From Bacillota bacterium (lineage in GTDB: Bacteria > Bacillota > UBA4882 > UBA8346), in the NCBI GenBank assembly GCA_023436305.1, contig JAEZJQ010000087.1:1-63143 (forward strand): a stretch of DNA of 63,143 nt, in the 5' to 3' direction. Both the position numbers and the translations under genes were made by a program. Within the stretch, counting starts at the first letter, position 1; every line of letters starts with the position of its first letter. Positions 24,938 through 33,919 of this stretch are shown here, piece after piece. Under the pieces are notes generated by a model. The model had not been told where the DNA came from, did not search any database, and worked only from the letters and a program-made list of their open reading frames with translations.

Positions 24938-26413
24938 TCAACTCCCCGTTTGATTACATGGTATTACGGCTGATATAAGTAAAACAACGGAGAAAACCAA
25001 CACCGCGCCTCCAAGCCATACGGATAAAACCGGGAAGACCGAGGTTAAAAACAGGTACTTCCGGCAAGCGCACCAGATCAGAATTCCCAATAGGAGAAGC
25101 GCTATTACAGCCAGGAACGGCTTCGCGCCGAACCGCTTTTGCCGATAAAAAGCCATGATTAGCCTTAAGACCATCAGCAAGCTCGCAGAGAGCAACATAC
25201 CAACCGCCGCGCTCAGTCCGTAATGCCCCCAGAGGATCTTCCCCATGCCGACGGATGGGAACGCCCTCCACTGCGCCCAATCGCTGAGCAGATAGGATAT
25301 GAAGGGCCAGCTTTTTTGGCTGTTTGTGAGGATTACGATGGCGTCGCCCGTTTCCGGCACAGCCTGAAAATGCGTCATGATGCCGTTGCCCTGGCCGCCG
25401 TGGGAAACGCTGCGCAAGCCGTTTGGCAGCGTTTCGATATAATGCCCTAATCCATATGCGTCAAACACCAAGCCGTAAATCCCGATTTTATGGCTTTCGG
25501 GCGTATACAACTGCCCGATGCTTTCAACGCTTAACACCGGATTGTCCTTCATGCTCGCCGCCGCAAACCGGCCAATATCCTCGGCTGTGGCAAACAGGCC
25601 GCCCGACGCCTTTTCGGGATATACATAGACCGGCACCGGCTTTCCACCGAGGTTATAACCCATAGGCGGATACGGGGTCATGGCGTTGTCCACAGCAAAG
25701 GATGCGTTTTTCATGCCCAGCGGAAGGAGCACCTCCGAGCGCATGTATTCCGAAAAGTCCCGCCCTGTGACCTCCTCTATGAGAAGCTCCAGAAGGTTAT
25801 AGCCGGTGTTGGAGTAGGAAAATTTCATCCCCGGCTCCCGCATCAAAACCGCCTCCCGCGTGAGCTTTTCCCTGAGGGAGGGCATTGCTTCTCCGGGCGA
25901 ATAAATGGATGAGAAATCACCCAGCGGCATCCCGGCGGTATGGCTCAAAAGCTGGCGTATCGTAATCTTTTCCGCCGGATAGTCTACTTTCGGAAATCGC
26001 CAGCCCGTAAGATACTGCGACACTGGGGCGTCCAAATCAATCAAGCCGTTTTCCGCCAGCCTCATAACTCCCCAGGCGGTAACGGATTTTGAAATGGATT
26101 GAACGCTCATTGGGGTATCGACGGTCAGGATTCTGCCGCTTGCCACGTCCGCGTAACCATACGCCTGCGTCCATACGATTTCGTTATTACGTACAAGCGC
26201 AACGGCGCAGCCCGGAATCCGATACAGCTTCATCAGTGCGGGAATGCGTTCGTCCATATTCGCCCGAAACGCTTCCAAAGGAGCGCCGGCGCGCATATTC
26301 CGCTTGAATTGCAGACTGCCGGAAAGCAGCGCTACAAGCAGACCGATAAACAAGGATAAAAGAATAAACCATACCCACAGCTTACAGCCTCCAAATGTTT
26401 CCGCATTTTTCAT
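24938..26413 (-). CDS. Membrane-anchored serine hydrolase, class C beta-lactamase fold
   Basis: A 491-residue protein: an N-terminal membrane anchor (LWVWFILLSLFIGLLVALL), an extracellular beta-lactamase/PBP-like domain with SISK (SxxK) near residue 110, YSN near 205 and HGGQG near 340, then a C-terminal region with three to four membrane spans. The architecture matches FmtA/PbpE-like hydrolases of Firmicutes, which act on D-amino-acyl esters or peptides of the envelope; antibiotic hydrolysis is not implied. The ATG at 26413 has GAGG 7 bases upstream. Adjacent to the AraC/GyrI-like regulator, which may control it (inference). Confidence 0.85.
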   Translation of the reverse strand: MKNAETFGGCKLWVWFILLSLFIGLLVALLSGSLQFKRNMRAGAPLEAFRANMDERIPALMKLYRIPGCAVALVRNNEIVWTQAYGYADVASGRILTVDTPMSVQSISKSVTAWGVMRLAENGLIDLDAPVSQYLTGWRFPKVDYPAEKITIRQLLSHTAGMPLGDFSSIYSPGEAMPSLREKLTREAVLMREPGMKFSYSNTGYNLLELLIEEVTGRDFSEYMRSEVLLPLGMKNASFAVDNAMTPYPPMGYNLGGKPVPVYVYPEKASGGLFATAEDIGRFAAASMKDNPVLSVESIGQLYTPESHKIGIYGLVFDAYGLGHYIETLPNGLRSVSHGGQGNGIMTHFQAVPETGDAIVILTNSQKSWPFISYLLSDWAQWRAFPSVGMGKILWGHYGLSAAVGMLLSASLLMVLRLIMAFYRQKRFGAKPFLAVIALLLLGILIWCACRKYLFLTSVFPVLSVWLGGAVLVFSVVLLISAVIPCNQTGS

Positions 26414-26512
26414 TTTCATACCTCGTCGAGCAGAGAGTCTCGACACTCCTTTCAGACCTTTGACGGCGTTAATCAGCCTTTTTACAGGTGTTCTTAATAA
26501 TAAAATGGCCTT

Positions 26513-27727
26513 CTAAAAATCCAAATCAAACCCGAAATTATAACGAATTCCCCGGCTATCGGTCATGCCTTGGGCGATGTCGATACGGAAGGGGTATCCT
26601 AGGGGGGTATTGATGGCCAAACCGGCGCCGATATCGGTTATCCAGGGATATTGGGCATTTCCGGCCGACATTCGTCCGGTATCGACAAAACCAATCAACC
26701 AGAAAGCTGGATTTAGACGGTAACGGTATTCAAAGGAGCCTGTGAGAAATGAATCTCCGATATATGCGGCTTTGTGTCCTCGTAGCGGTACCGATCCGAA
26801 CCCCCCAATGACAAATTGCTGGTTCAGCGGGGCGCCCGGCGACATATAGCCGGTGGACAAGGCGAAAACCAAATTATTTTTTCCGATAGGCCATTCTTTC
26901 TTTGCTTTTAATACTCCGGCGTTGGCGGAAGGGGAGTTTCCGGTCAAATCAGTTCCCCAGCGGCAGGCGAGTTCGTATTCCGCCCAATATTCCCAATTTA
27001 TCCGGGGAACTACGGACAGGTAGTTTTGGGTTTGAGTTTCCCCCGGGTTTTGACTGTACATTACCGGGTTGTAAAACATACTTATTCCGTAATTGAACCT
27101 TTCGGTGGCGTAGCGAGTTGCGGTGAGCTGTATTGAAGTACCGGCGGCGGTATATTGAGGCGATTCTTTGCCACTAGGGTAGAACTGGCGGATGGAATCA
27201 AATTGCGACCAAAATCCGCCCAGAATCCATCCCTTGCCGCCCGCGAGATGGGCTGCCAGTTTATAAGCAGGCCTGCCGTTCCAGTTGAAACCGGCGGAAA
27301 AACTAAGGCCGTTTCCCAAAGGATTATAGAGGGTCAGGTTATATTGAGAGGATAGAAGATCCTGTAAACTCAAAGCCACGAATTCAAGGGGTTCCAGATA
27401 TAAAAGAACGCCATCGCAAACCCGGATAATGACCCGTCCTTTTCCCGGCTCGATGATTTCCATTGTAACCCGGGTTTCGGTGGGATCAAACATGTTCATG
27501 GCCTGCAACCGCTTCAGCACCAAATCGCGATAGCCTTCCCGCCACATGTCCCCTTTTTTGAAGGGGAGCTGCCGGATAATGACCCCGGTATGGGTCCGGG
27601 TATTTCCGGTAATGATAATTTCGGCGATTGCAACGGAGGCTTCCGCTGAAGCGTCTGCAAGGACAGGAGATAATAATAACAGCAATATCAACAAATATAT
27701 AGTAAAATGATTTTTCCAAGTCTTCAC
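26513..27727 (-). CDS. Omp85-like outer-membrane protein with one POTRA domain
   Basis: A 404-residue protein with a signal peptide (IYLLILLLLLSPVLA), a single POTRA-like domain (residues 33-110; AEIIITGNTRTHTGVI, GDMWREGYRDLVLKRLQAM) and a C-terminal barrel of about 270 residues. GSVPLRGH occupies the position of the Omp85 VRGF/Y loop-6 motif, FVDTGRM is a typical late strand, and the chain ends NFGFDLDF with terminal Phe. It is short for BamA or TamA, so more likely a surface-antigen or accessory transporter. GTG start at 27727 with AGGAG upstream overlaps the stop of the acyltransferase gene by four bases (GTGA). Confidence 0.85.
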   Translation of the reverse strand: MKTWKNHFTIYLLILLLLLSPVLADASAEASVAIAEIIITGNTRTHTGVIIRQLPFKKGDMWREGYRDLVLKRLQAMNMFDPTETRVTMEIIEPGKGRVIIRVCDGVLLYLEPLEFVALSLQDLLSSQYNLTLYNPLGNGLSFSAGFNWNGRPAYKLAAHLAGGKGWILGGFWSQFDSIRQFYPSGKESPQYTAAGTSIQLTATRYATERFNYGISMFYNPVMYSQNPGETQTQNYLSVVPRINWEYWAEYELACRWGTDLTGNSPSANAGVLKAKKEWPIGKNNLVFALSTGYMSPGAPLNQQFVIGGFGSVPLRGHKAAYIGDSFLTGSFEYRYRLNPAFWLIGFVDTGRMSAGNAQYPWITDIGAGLAINTPLGYPFRIDIAQGMTDSRGIRYNFGFDLDF

Positions 27728-29463
27728 TGGCGGTTCTCCTTCCCGGCCCGGACGATGACGCCCTTGGAGTTGACGGCCAGCGGATGTTTCAATCCTGTTT
27801 TACAAGCTTTTTGGTAAAAGTGTTCCTGATAAAGATCGGGGATTTTAATCTGTACGCCGGAACGGTAATGTTCCAGAGCCTTTTCCCGGTGACCCAGGGT
27901 ATCATAAATGGCCCCCAGATAAAAATAGGCTGGCAATAGGTAATAGGGTTCCGCAATTTGGGGCAACTGAACCATTTGGTTCAAAACATCCCGGGCCCGA
28001 TCAAGCCGATTCGTCCTAAGATAGCTTTGGCCCAGGAGAAATAAAGGCAATTCGGCTTCCGGGTGCTTTTGAACGATAGGTTCCATTGTTTTCAGGATAT
28101 CTTCAGGGATAGGGTTATGTTCCGCTTTTATAACTTGGCGCCATTCCAGGAGATAACCGGTTTCCTCGGTGGCGGGGATCACCCCCAACGGTGGTTCCGG
28201 TTGTCCGGCGGCCCATATCCGGGCGGCGGAGAATCCTATGTAAGAACCGTCAGGAGCCCATTCGCCGCTTTTATTACTTGCCCACACTTCCAGCCGGGAA
28301 GGGTTGAATAGTATACTGGCGATGGTAGCCCCGTTTTCAATTCCCGGCAGGAAGCCGGATCCGGAAACGGCCGGATCGTTTTTATCCCGCATGGTGTCTG
28401 CCGCCCGGTGAATATCATATTTACCCTCCCAGAGCTTCTTCAGTGAGTCGAAACGGGATTCCCGGAGCGCGGAGCTTAGCCAGCCGTCGGTTTGGTAGGC
28501 CTTAAGGGATTCACTGGCAAAACGATTGGCGGCGTATATAAATTCGGAATTGTGCCGGACCGCCATCCGGTGAGCCGTAACCTCAATAACAACAGCCTCT
28601 TGGTTCACGGCGTCGGCCGCCAGAATGTTCAGACCTACTGTACGGGGGGAATTCTTGATAATATGTATGATCTGATCCAGATTTCCGCCATATTGCAATG
28701 CATGACGAAGCATGATGGTGAAGGGTATTCCGGATACGGTGAGTTCTTCCTGGACCGCAGTGGAATAGGTCATGGCGATGACCATTCCTTTTTCATTCAT
28801 GCCCTGCATCATGCCGACCATGGAAGGATAATTCAAGGTAACAAACTTCAAACCCTGTTCGGGGTGATAAAAATTCAGCGACTGATATTTGGCGATATCT
28901 TTCAGTACGCTGTAATCCAAGTTGCGTCCGATAATCATATCTCCGTTAACGGTGGAACGGTTCCAGGCCGCAAAGAATGAACATCCGCCGTAGACCAATC
29001 CTATATCCTGCCAGGCATTACTCATGATGAGTTCATTGATATCGGTGTCTTTCCCGCGGGAGGCGGCCCAAACGAATCCTTGTAGCTCTCTTAGATACTC
29101 CGGGGGTGTAAAGCGCTTGAAATTGGGGATGAATTTCCAACCGGCATAAAAGTTCTTGAACAACCGGATCCAAAACCTCCCGGTCAAGTTAAGCCGTTTG
29201 AGTTTGTCAAAAGCCTCCAGCATCTCTTTTTCTTGGGGAGCCACGATTAAATGATACATTTGAGCGCCGATCTCTTCGGGAGTTCCTTTGAAGTAGGCGA
29301 CTTTTAACCCATTAACCTCGGTGGCCCACCCTTGGCCGGCCCGTAAAACCCCGTTTTCCCGGTGAGTCGCAAGGAGGGGGCTGGGGAGTTCAGTCCCGGC
29401 CAAAGCAGTTGACCAACAAAGAATTAAAATCACAACCGGCAAAATCCATCTGCAGTATTTCAT
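27724..29463 (-). CDS. Secreted C45-type acyltransferase/hydrolase with TPR-like tail
   Basis: A 579-residue exported protein. After a signal peptide (ILPVVILILCWSTALA) comes an Ntn-hydrolase domain like acyl-CoA:6-aminopenicillanate acyltransferase or phospholipase-B-like proteins. VYGGCSFFAAW places the autoproteolytic nucleophile at Cys161 after Gly; GDMIIGRNLDYSV is the conserved Arg-Asn-Asp segment. The last ~120 residues are helical repeats of TPR type. The family cleaves or transfers acyl/amide groups, e.g. in bile-salt or N-acyl hydrolysis; the substrate is unknown. Coupled to the Omp85-like gene, so the pair may work at the outer membrane. Start 29463 is uncertain; in-frame starts upstream lie over the decayed ABC gene. 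Confidence 0.82.
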   Translation of the reverse strand: MKYCRWILPVVILILCWSTALAGTELPSPLLATHRENGVLRAGQGWATEVNGLKVAYFKGTPEEIGAQMYHLIVAPQEKEMLEAFDKLKRLNLTGRFWIRLFKNFYAGWKFIPNFKRFTPPEYLRELQGFVWAASRGKDTDINELIMSNAWQDIGLVYGGCSFFAAWNRSTVNGDMIIGRNLDYSVLKDIAKYQSLNFYHPEQGLKFVTLNYPSMVGMMQGMNEKGMVIAMTYSTAVQEELTVSGIPFTIMLRHALQYGGNLDQIIHIIKNSPRTVGLNILAADAVNQEAVVIEVTAHRMAVRHNSEFIYAANRFASESLKAYQTDGWLSSALRESRFDSLKKLWEGKYDIHRAADTMRDKNDPAVSGSGFLPGIENGATIASILFNPSRLEVWASNKSGEWAPDGSYIGFSAARIWAAGQPEPPLGVIPATEETGYLLEWRQVIKAEHNPIPEDILKTMEPIVQKHPEAELPLFLLGQSYLRTNRLDRARDVLNQMVQLPQIAEPYYLLPAYFYLGAIYDTLGHREKALEHYRSGVQIKIPDLYQEHFYQKACKTGLKHPLAVNSKGVIVRAGKENRQ

Positions 29464-29483
29464 GTTCAACCTTATCCATCCTT

Positions 29484-30144
29484 TCATTGTATGGTACGCA
29501 CATTCCATTCCATGCGCTTCAGCCGCGATAAGGTGAGAAACACCATTTGTCCTGCGTCAATCATACCGACCGTGTCACAGACACGCTCGACATCGTCTAA
29601 ATGTGCGTGGAAAACAGAATGGTTTTACCCATGTTCTTTAAGTCCTTAATCAGGCGGAGCACCTCGCCTCTTCCTTCCGGATCAAGGGCCGAGGACGGCT
29701 CGTCAAGAATGAAAAGCTCCGGGTTTCGTATGAGGGCAGCGCCAATGCCAAGCCGCTGCTTCATGCCCCGGGAAAACCCGCCCACAAGGCGATTATGCGC
29801 CTGTGCAAGTCCGATCCAATGGATAATTTCCTGGGTGCATTCGGTATTTCGTGTGCCGGACAGAAAGACCAAGGTTTCACGCGCGGTCATCCACTGATAG
29901 AACTTGGGGTCCTCGGGAAGGTAGCCTATGCATAGATCGCCGGGATGTGTAAACCTTGCGACATCCTTTCCATTCACAACGCATTCGCCCTGCACAGGAC
30001 GGGAGAGACTGGCGAGAATGTTCATCGTTGTGATTTTGCCCGCGCCATTTTGATCGATAAAGCCATAAATCTCACCGGTCTTTACATGCATATCCAGCCC
30101 TTTTAATGCCTGAAAGCCTTTGAAAGTCCCTTTACTGTAATCAT
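29484..30144 (-). pseudogene. Decayed ABC transporter ATP-binding protein
   Basis: Starts ATG at 30144 behind AAGGAG, giving MITVKGLSKAFRH and then a stop. The homology continues in another frame as QALKGLDMHVKTGEIYGF. The Walker A reads DQNGAGKITT, so both the first Gly and the Thr that binds Mg-ATP are replaced. The signature (GGFSRGMKQRLG) and Walker B (LFILDEPSSALDP) are intact. The frame breaks again after STHI, continuing elsewhere as LDDVERVCDTVGMID. With two frameshifts and a destroyed Walker A it cannot be functional. The permease partner is absent. Confidence 0.8.
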
Positions 30145-30353
30145 TTGAACTCCTTCCTTCTCCCCGCCAGGAGGAAGAGGACTGGGCCGATCACGTTGAA
30201 AAACAGGCAAATGAAAAGCCAAGCCCACTTGTTCAGGTTCTCAACGCCTTCCCTGAAGATTTTGATCCCACAGTATACAGCCAGGCTTATCTGAAGGAAA
30301 AAAAGCGGGGACAGAATCAGAAGCGTTTCTTTTGTGAGCACCAACTCATTCAT
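30141..30353 (-). CDS. Small PLDc_N-type membrane protein
   Basis: A 70-residue protein with two spans (LLILSPLFFLQISLAVYCGI and LFICLFFNVIGPVLFLLAG) and a polar loop with NLNKWAWL between them, matching the phospholipase-D-nuclease N-terminal domain family that often sits next to ABC exporters and AraC or two-component regulators in Clostridia. ATG at 30353 with GAGGGG upstream. Its stop overlaps the start of the decayed ABC gene by four bases, so it once belonged to that operon. Confidence 0.7.
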   Translation of the reverse strand: MNELVLTKETLLILSPLFFLQISLAVYCGIKIFREGVENLNKWAWLFICLFFNVIGPVLFLLAGRRKEFK

Positions 30354-30445
30354 GACGTAAGTCCCCTCATTTGGTTTTATTCCATGTTCAGTATAGAGGA
30401 ATAAACGGTCATATGACAAGTGACTGGAGTCATATTTCAGGTAAC

Positions 30446-30470
30446 AAAAAACGGGAGCCGCGCCCCCGTT
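30446..30470 (-). terminator. Rho-independent terminator after the NarL-type regulator
   Basis: AACGGGAGC (30450-30458) pairs with GCCCCCGTT (30462-30470) with one mismatch; on the minus strand TTTTTG follows. It is 18 bases past the regulator stop. Confidence 0.7.
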
Positions 30471-30487
30471 CTTAAAAGTTGAACCCC

Positions 30488-31123
30488 TTAAAATCCCAAT
30501 TCTTTGAAATGCAATATGGCGTTCGCCCGGTCGGCGATTCCGGCTTTGTTATAGATCTGGCTGACATAATTCTTAACGGTGCCGATGGTCAAAAAAAGCA
30601 TCTGCGCGATTTCCTGATTGCTTTTTCCTTGCATCAGCAGACGGATGATTTCCTGCTCTCGCTTTGTGAAGTCCGAAAGCGCTGTTTCCGGCCGCCCTTG
30701 CCGGACGAGGTGTTTTGTGATTTTGGCGGCGATATTTCCCGGCAGAATCACGGTTCCCCGCACGGCGTCACGGATTGCCTCCGCCAGCTTAGCCCCGCTG
30801 ATATCCTTAAGAAGATACCCCGAAGCGCCGTGGGTGATGGCTCCAAGTATGGTTTCATCATCGTCAAAGGTGGTCAGCACAAGAACGGCTGTTTCAGGAA
30901 AATCCCGTTTAATCAGGCGCGTGGCCTCAACGCCGCCCATTTGCGGCATTCGGATATCCATGAGTACAACATGAGGGAGGTGGACCTTCGACTGCTCATA
31001 GGCCTCCATGCCGTTTTCCGCTTCCGCAACCACCTGGATGTCCGGATAAGTCGCGAGAAGCGCGCGCAGTCCGTCCCGGATAATAGTCTGATCGTCCGCC
31101 AGCAGGACAGTGATTTGGTTCAT
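30488..31123 (-). CDS. NarL/LuxR-family response regulator
   Basis: A 211-residue regulator: receiver domain (residues 3-120) with phospho-acceptor Asp in VVLMDIRMPQMGG, conserved Thr in LVLTTFDDD and Lys in GYLLKD, followed by a LuxR-type helix-turn-helix (residues 145-205; TKREQEIIRLLMQGKSNQEI). Partner of the histidine kinase, whose stop overlaps its ATG by four bases (ATGA). In related Clostridial loci this pair controls a neighbouring ABC exporter; here that exporter is decayed. Confidence 0.92.
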   Translation of the reverse strand: MNQITVLLADDQTIIRDGLRALLATYPDIQVVAEAENGMEAYEQSKVHLPHVVLMDIRMPQMGGVEATRLIKRDFPETAVLVLTTFDDDETILGAITHGASGYLLKDISGAKLAEAIRDAVRGTVILPGNIAAKITKHLVRQGRPETALSDFTKREQEIIRLLMQGKSNQEIAQMLFLTIGTVKNYVSQIYNKAGIADRANAILHFKELGF

Positions 31124-32514
31124 GGCGCATCTTCCTTTCCCTGCGCGACAGGGATTGTAAAGCTTATAGTAAATCCTTCTCCTGGCGCGCTCTCTATTTC
31201 CAGCGTTCCGCCTACGCTTTGCACGCGCTCCCGCATGATGGATAGCCCGGAGCCGGGCCGCACATCAGCCGATCCGACGCCGTTGTCCGTAAAGGCAAGC
31301 CGAAGCTGTCCTTTATGCTCCTGAATCAGAATGTCCGCCTCCGATGCATGTCCATGCCTGATAGCGTTCGTCGCGCATTCCTTTACCGCTGAAAGCAGGA
31401 TGCCTGCCTGAAGCGGAGGCAGACCAACCTGCGAGTCGATGACGCTTTGAACGTCAAGCCCGGTGTCCGAACGAATTTCCTGTAAAAGCTGCCGGAGGGC
31501 GGTGGTAAATTCCGCTTTGTTTCCCACTCTGACCGCTTTGACAGAAGCGCGAAGCTCCGAAAGTCCGCGCCGTACCTGCTCTTTTCCCTGAAGAAGCTTT
31601 TGCACCGACTGCTGCGGCTGCTTTGACAGGAGTCCTTCAGCCGCTTCTAAAGACAGGACGGCCGCAGTCAGCGTATGGCCGACCGTATCGTGCATTTCGG
31701 CGGCAATGCGGTTGCGTTCATCGACCACGGCCATACCCTTAAGCTGTTCGGATTGCTCTTTCACCTTATGGAGGGCGGCAGCCAATCGTCTGCTTGTCAC
31801 CATTTGCTTTTTCAGCGTATAGAAGGCGATGAGGGCAAGCAGAACCACCAACATGTTTACAAAAAAATACCGAACGATTTGGCTCATTTCGGAAGTGGCG
31901 GACATCAGGATTGTTTTTGCCGTGCTGCCCACAAGATAAGTGCCGAGCGCGCCGATCCCATACACCTTCGCCTGAGGCAGCGGGGCGTGGTTGATTGCGC
32001 TGATTCCCGCAATCAACGCGAGATACAAGTTGTCTCCGGAATGATCCAAATACAGGATGGGAGCGCACAGCGTAAGTTGCAGCACCGGGAAAAGAGGACC
32101 GGTTGCAAGGCGGTTTTCCGTAGGGATCAAATTGTACAGGAGCATCAAAAGAAAGGATATGGAGAGAAGCGTAGCCAAGGGGGTGTAAAGTGGATTCCCG
32201 GTATTTTCTGCCAGCATATGCATCCCCATCACTTCGTAAGCCGTCACCAGCAAGAGAAAAATGCCCCTGCGTATATGGGGTGCGACATTCTCGTCCCCGT
32301 CAGACGTGGTATCGGCTGGCGGCTTTTCACCGCTTTTGAACAGGTAGACGGCCGCGGCGGGCAAATTGAAAACAGCGATCATCACGGCATACAGGTAGCG
32401 CTTAGCCGGCGTGAACCTGTTATCCTTCAGGCACCTTCTGATGTAGAGAACCTGTATGGATAGCTGGAGCAATACCCCGGGAATGAGAACCGGCAAAACC
32501 TCTCTAATTTCCAT
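31120..32514 (-). CDS. Sensor histidine kinase, HisKA_3 (LiaS/NarX-like)
   Basis: A 464-residue membrane kinase. Around eight hydrophobic segments occupy the first ~220 residues (input by membrane state rather than a large extracellular domain). The dimerisation helix carries EMHDTVGHTLTAA with the phospho-His; the ATPase has N-box-like ECATNAIRHG, G1 TDNGVGSAD and G2 GSGLSIMRERV. ATG at 32514 follows AAGGGAG. Forms an operon with the NarL-type regulator. Likely a cell-envelope or drug-stress sensor by analogy. Confidence 0.9.
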   Translation of the reverse strand: MEIREVLPVLIPGVLLQLSIQVLYIRRCLKDNRFTPAKRYLYAVMIAVFNLPAAAVYLFKSGEKPPADTTSDGDENVAPHIRRGIFLLLVTAYEVMGMHMLAENTGNPLYTPLATLLSISFLLMLLYNLIPTENRLATGPLFPVLQLTLCAPILYLDHSGDNLYLALIAGISAINHAPLPQAKVYGIGALGTYLVGSTAKTILMSATSEMSQIVRYFFVNMLVVLLALIAFYTLKKQMVTSRRLAAALHKVKEQSEQLKGMAVVDERNRIAAEMHDTVGHTLTAAVLSLEAAEGLLSKQPQQSVQKLLQGKEQVRRGLSELRASVKAVRVGNKAEFTTALRQLLQEIRSDTGLDVQSVIDSQVGLPPLQAGILLSAVKECATNAIRHGHASEADILIQEHKGQLRLAFTDNGVGSADVRPGSGLSIMRERVQSVGGTLEIESAPGEGFTISFTIPVAQGKEDAP

Positions 32515-32610
32515 ACAATTCTCCCTTCTTATCAATCAGCCGCATCGCTTCCTCCAGACCGGGCCTTGTAGTCTTCATTATACACGCATTGCCGTAACGT
32601 AAAAATACCC

Positions 32611-32775
32611 ACGTCGGTAGAGCGGATGGAGAGGCTGGAAGCGTCCATCACCAATGTGTCCCGCTTCGTGGAGAAGGCGAAACGCTACATCGAGATTCCG
32701 GAACTGACCGGCGAGCTTCTGCACCTTTTCATCGAGCGCATTAAGGTCGGAGAGCGCTTCGCCCGTATTTTATTA
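32611..32775 (+). pseudogene. C-terminal scrap of a large serine recombinase
   Basis: The plus strand encodes SVERMERLEASITNVSRF-VEKAKRY followed by IPELTGELLHLFIERI, which matches the DUF4368-type C-terminus of Tn916/Tn5397-like (TnpX) serine recombinases from Clostridia. Everything upstream, including the catalytic domain, is missing and the homology fades after GERFA. It is a scar of a mobile element at the edge of the gut-Clostridia-like gene block (29.5-32.5 kb). Confidence 0.7.
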
Positions 32776-32801
32776 AATGAAAACCTCCTTAATAAACATT
32801 C

Positions 32802-33731
32802 TTATTCTTTAAATTTATATTCATATGCCAGTGTTAATGCTTCGTAATAAGTATTATTGGCTGAATTGTACTTTAACACGAACTTGGAATGGTCAGTTCC
32901 GAATTGAGCTTTTAAAACCAGACAGCCATTCAGATCCTGGTTATATTTGGTATAAGTTGCGCCAAAATGTAGAAAATCGGATACATTGAAAACTCCGTTG
33001 ATACTATAGAAATAGTCTGTATATTCACTTATATAACCGGTTTGGGCATCCACGGTCAGAGGTTCTCCGGCATAGGTCAATCCGGCGGTATAATCGATTA
33101 CCTGAGTTGCACTACTATAATTGGCATCCATACCGGCGACGACATGTTCGGAAACAACCAGGGCGCCTTCCAAAGCCGCGTTCACCCGTTCCGTATCGGG
33201 GTAATAACTAAAATCACCCGTTATTTTAAACCCTTCGGCAAAAATTTTTCCACTGAAATCGTATGCGATAATTTTACTCTCAAAACGAGTGCTGACAAAA
33301 TCAAAACTGGCCGCAAGGTAACTGTTTTCATCGATGGCTGCCCGGTACCCGGGAGAGAGGGTTGTTTGATGCCCATAAAGATACATTGAGTGGTCTTCAA
33401 CCGTTGTAGACCGGACTCCGATGAAGAAACCGGAGTCGAATAAAAAGCTGCCGGATAGGTTTAACGTACTGATGGGTCCTACAAAATTATAGTTGTAGGT
33501 AAAAAAAGTTTGGTCATTTTTATAAATTTCAAAATTTAAAATTTGGATGGGGTCTGTCTCTTGATTTATACCATAAAAATTTCCTAAAAAATAAGGCGTA
33601 TCGGGTTCGATGGAATACCAGTGATCAACGGTGGCGGGACCGTCGCCCAAGCTTCTTACGGCTCCCAAGGTATTTATCGAAATAAGTAGCACCAGAAGCA
33701 TCATTGCCGCCAATATCAATACTTTTTTCAT
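32802..33731 (-). CDS. Secreted beta-strand-rich protein, probable outer-membrane barrel
   Basis: A 309-residue protein with a signal peptide (VLILAAMMLLVLLISINTLGA) and then repeated amphipathic strands rich in Tyr/Phe with short turns (LSGSFLFDSGFFIGVR, LHFGATYTKYNQD), ending ALTLAYEYKFKE. The pattern is that of a porin-like barrel of about 14 strands. No family recognised. ATG at 33731 follows GAAGGGGG. It is a lone gene; together with the other barrel genes it supports an outer membrane. Confidence 0.7.
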   Translation of the reverse strand: MKKVLILAAMMLLVLLISINTLGAVRSLGDGPATVDHWYSIEPDTPYFLGNFYGINQETDPIQILNFEIYKNDQTFFTYNYNFVGPISTLNLSGSFLFDSGFFIGVRSTTVEDHSMYLYGHQTTLSPGYRAAIDENSYLAASFDFVSTRFESKIIAYDFSGKIFAEGFKITGDFSYYPDTERVNAALEGALVVSEHVVAGMDANYSSATQVIDYTAGLTYAGEPLTVDAQTGYISEYTDYFYSINGVFNVSDFLHFGATYTKYNQDLNGCLVLKAQFGTDHSKFVLKYNSANNTYYEALTLAYEYKFKE

Positions 33732-33919
33732 TTTTTTCCCCCTTCTGAATGTAATATCTTTTACATCGTATCATATTTATTCCAATTTATAAACGGCGTA
33801 CGATGTTGCCCCGCATTCCCGCGTTCAACCCGATTAAATTATTCACCGGACGGGCCAAAGCCAGTTTTCTCCCCCGGTTTCACCGATATAGAGGGGATTT
33901 ATCCCGAATTGGCGCAACG

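Noticed and set aside
30488..31324. 281-codon plus-strand frame opposite the NarL-type regulator
   Set aside because: Shadow frame; the minus strand has complete receiver and LuxR domains.
31675..32463. 262-codon plus-strand frame opposite the histidine kinase
   Set aside because: Shadow frame, unusual composition, no ribosome site.
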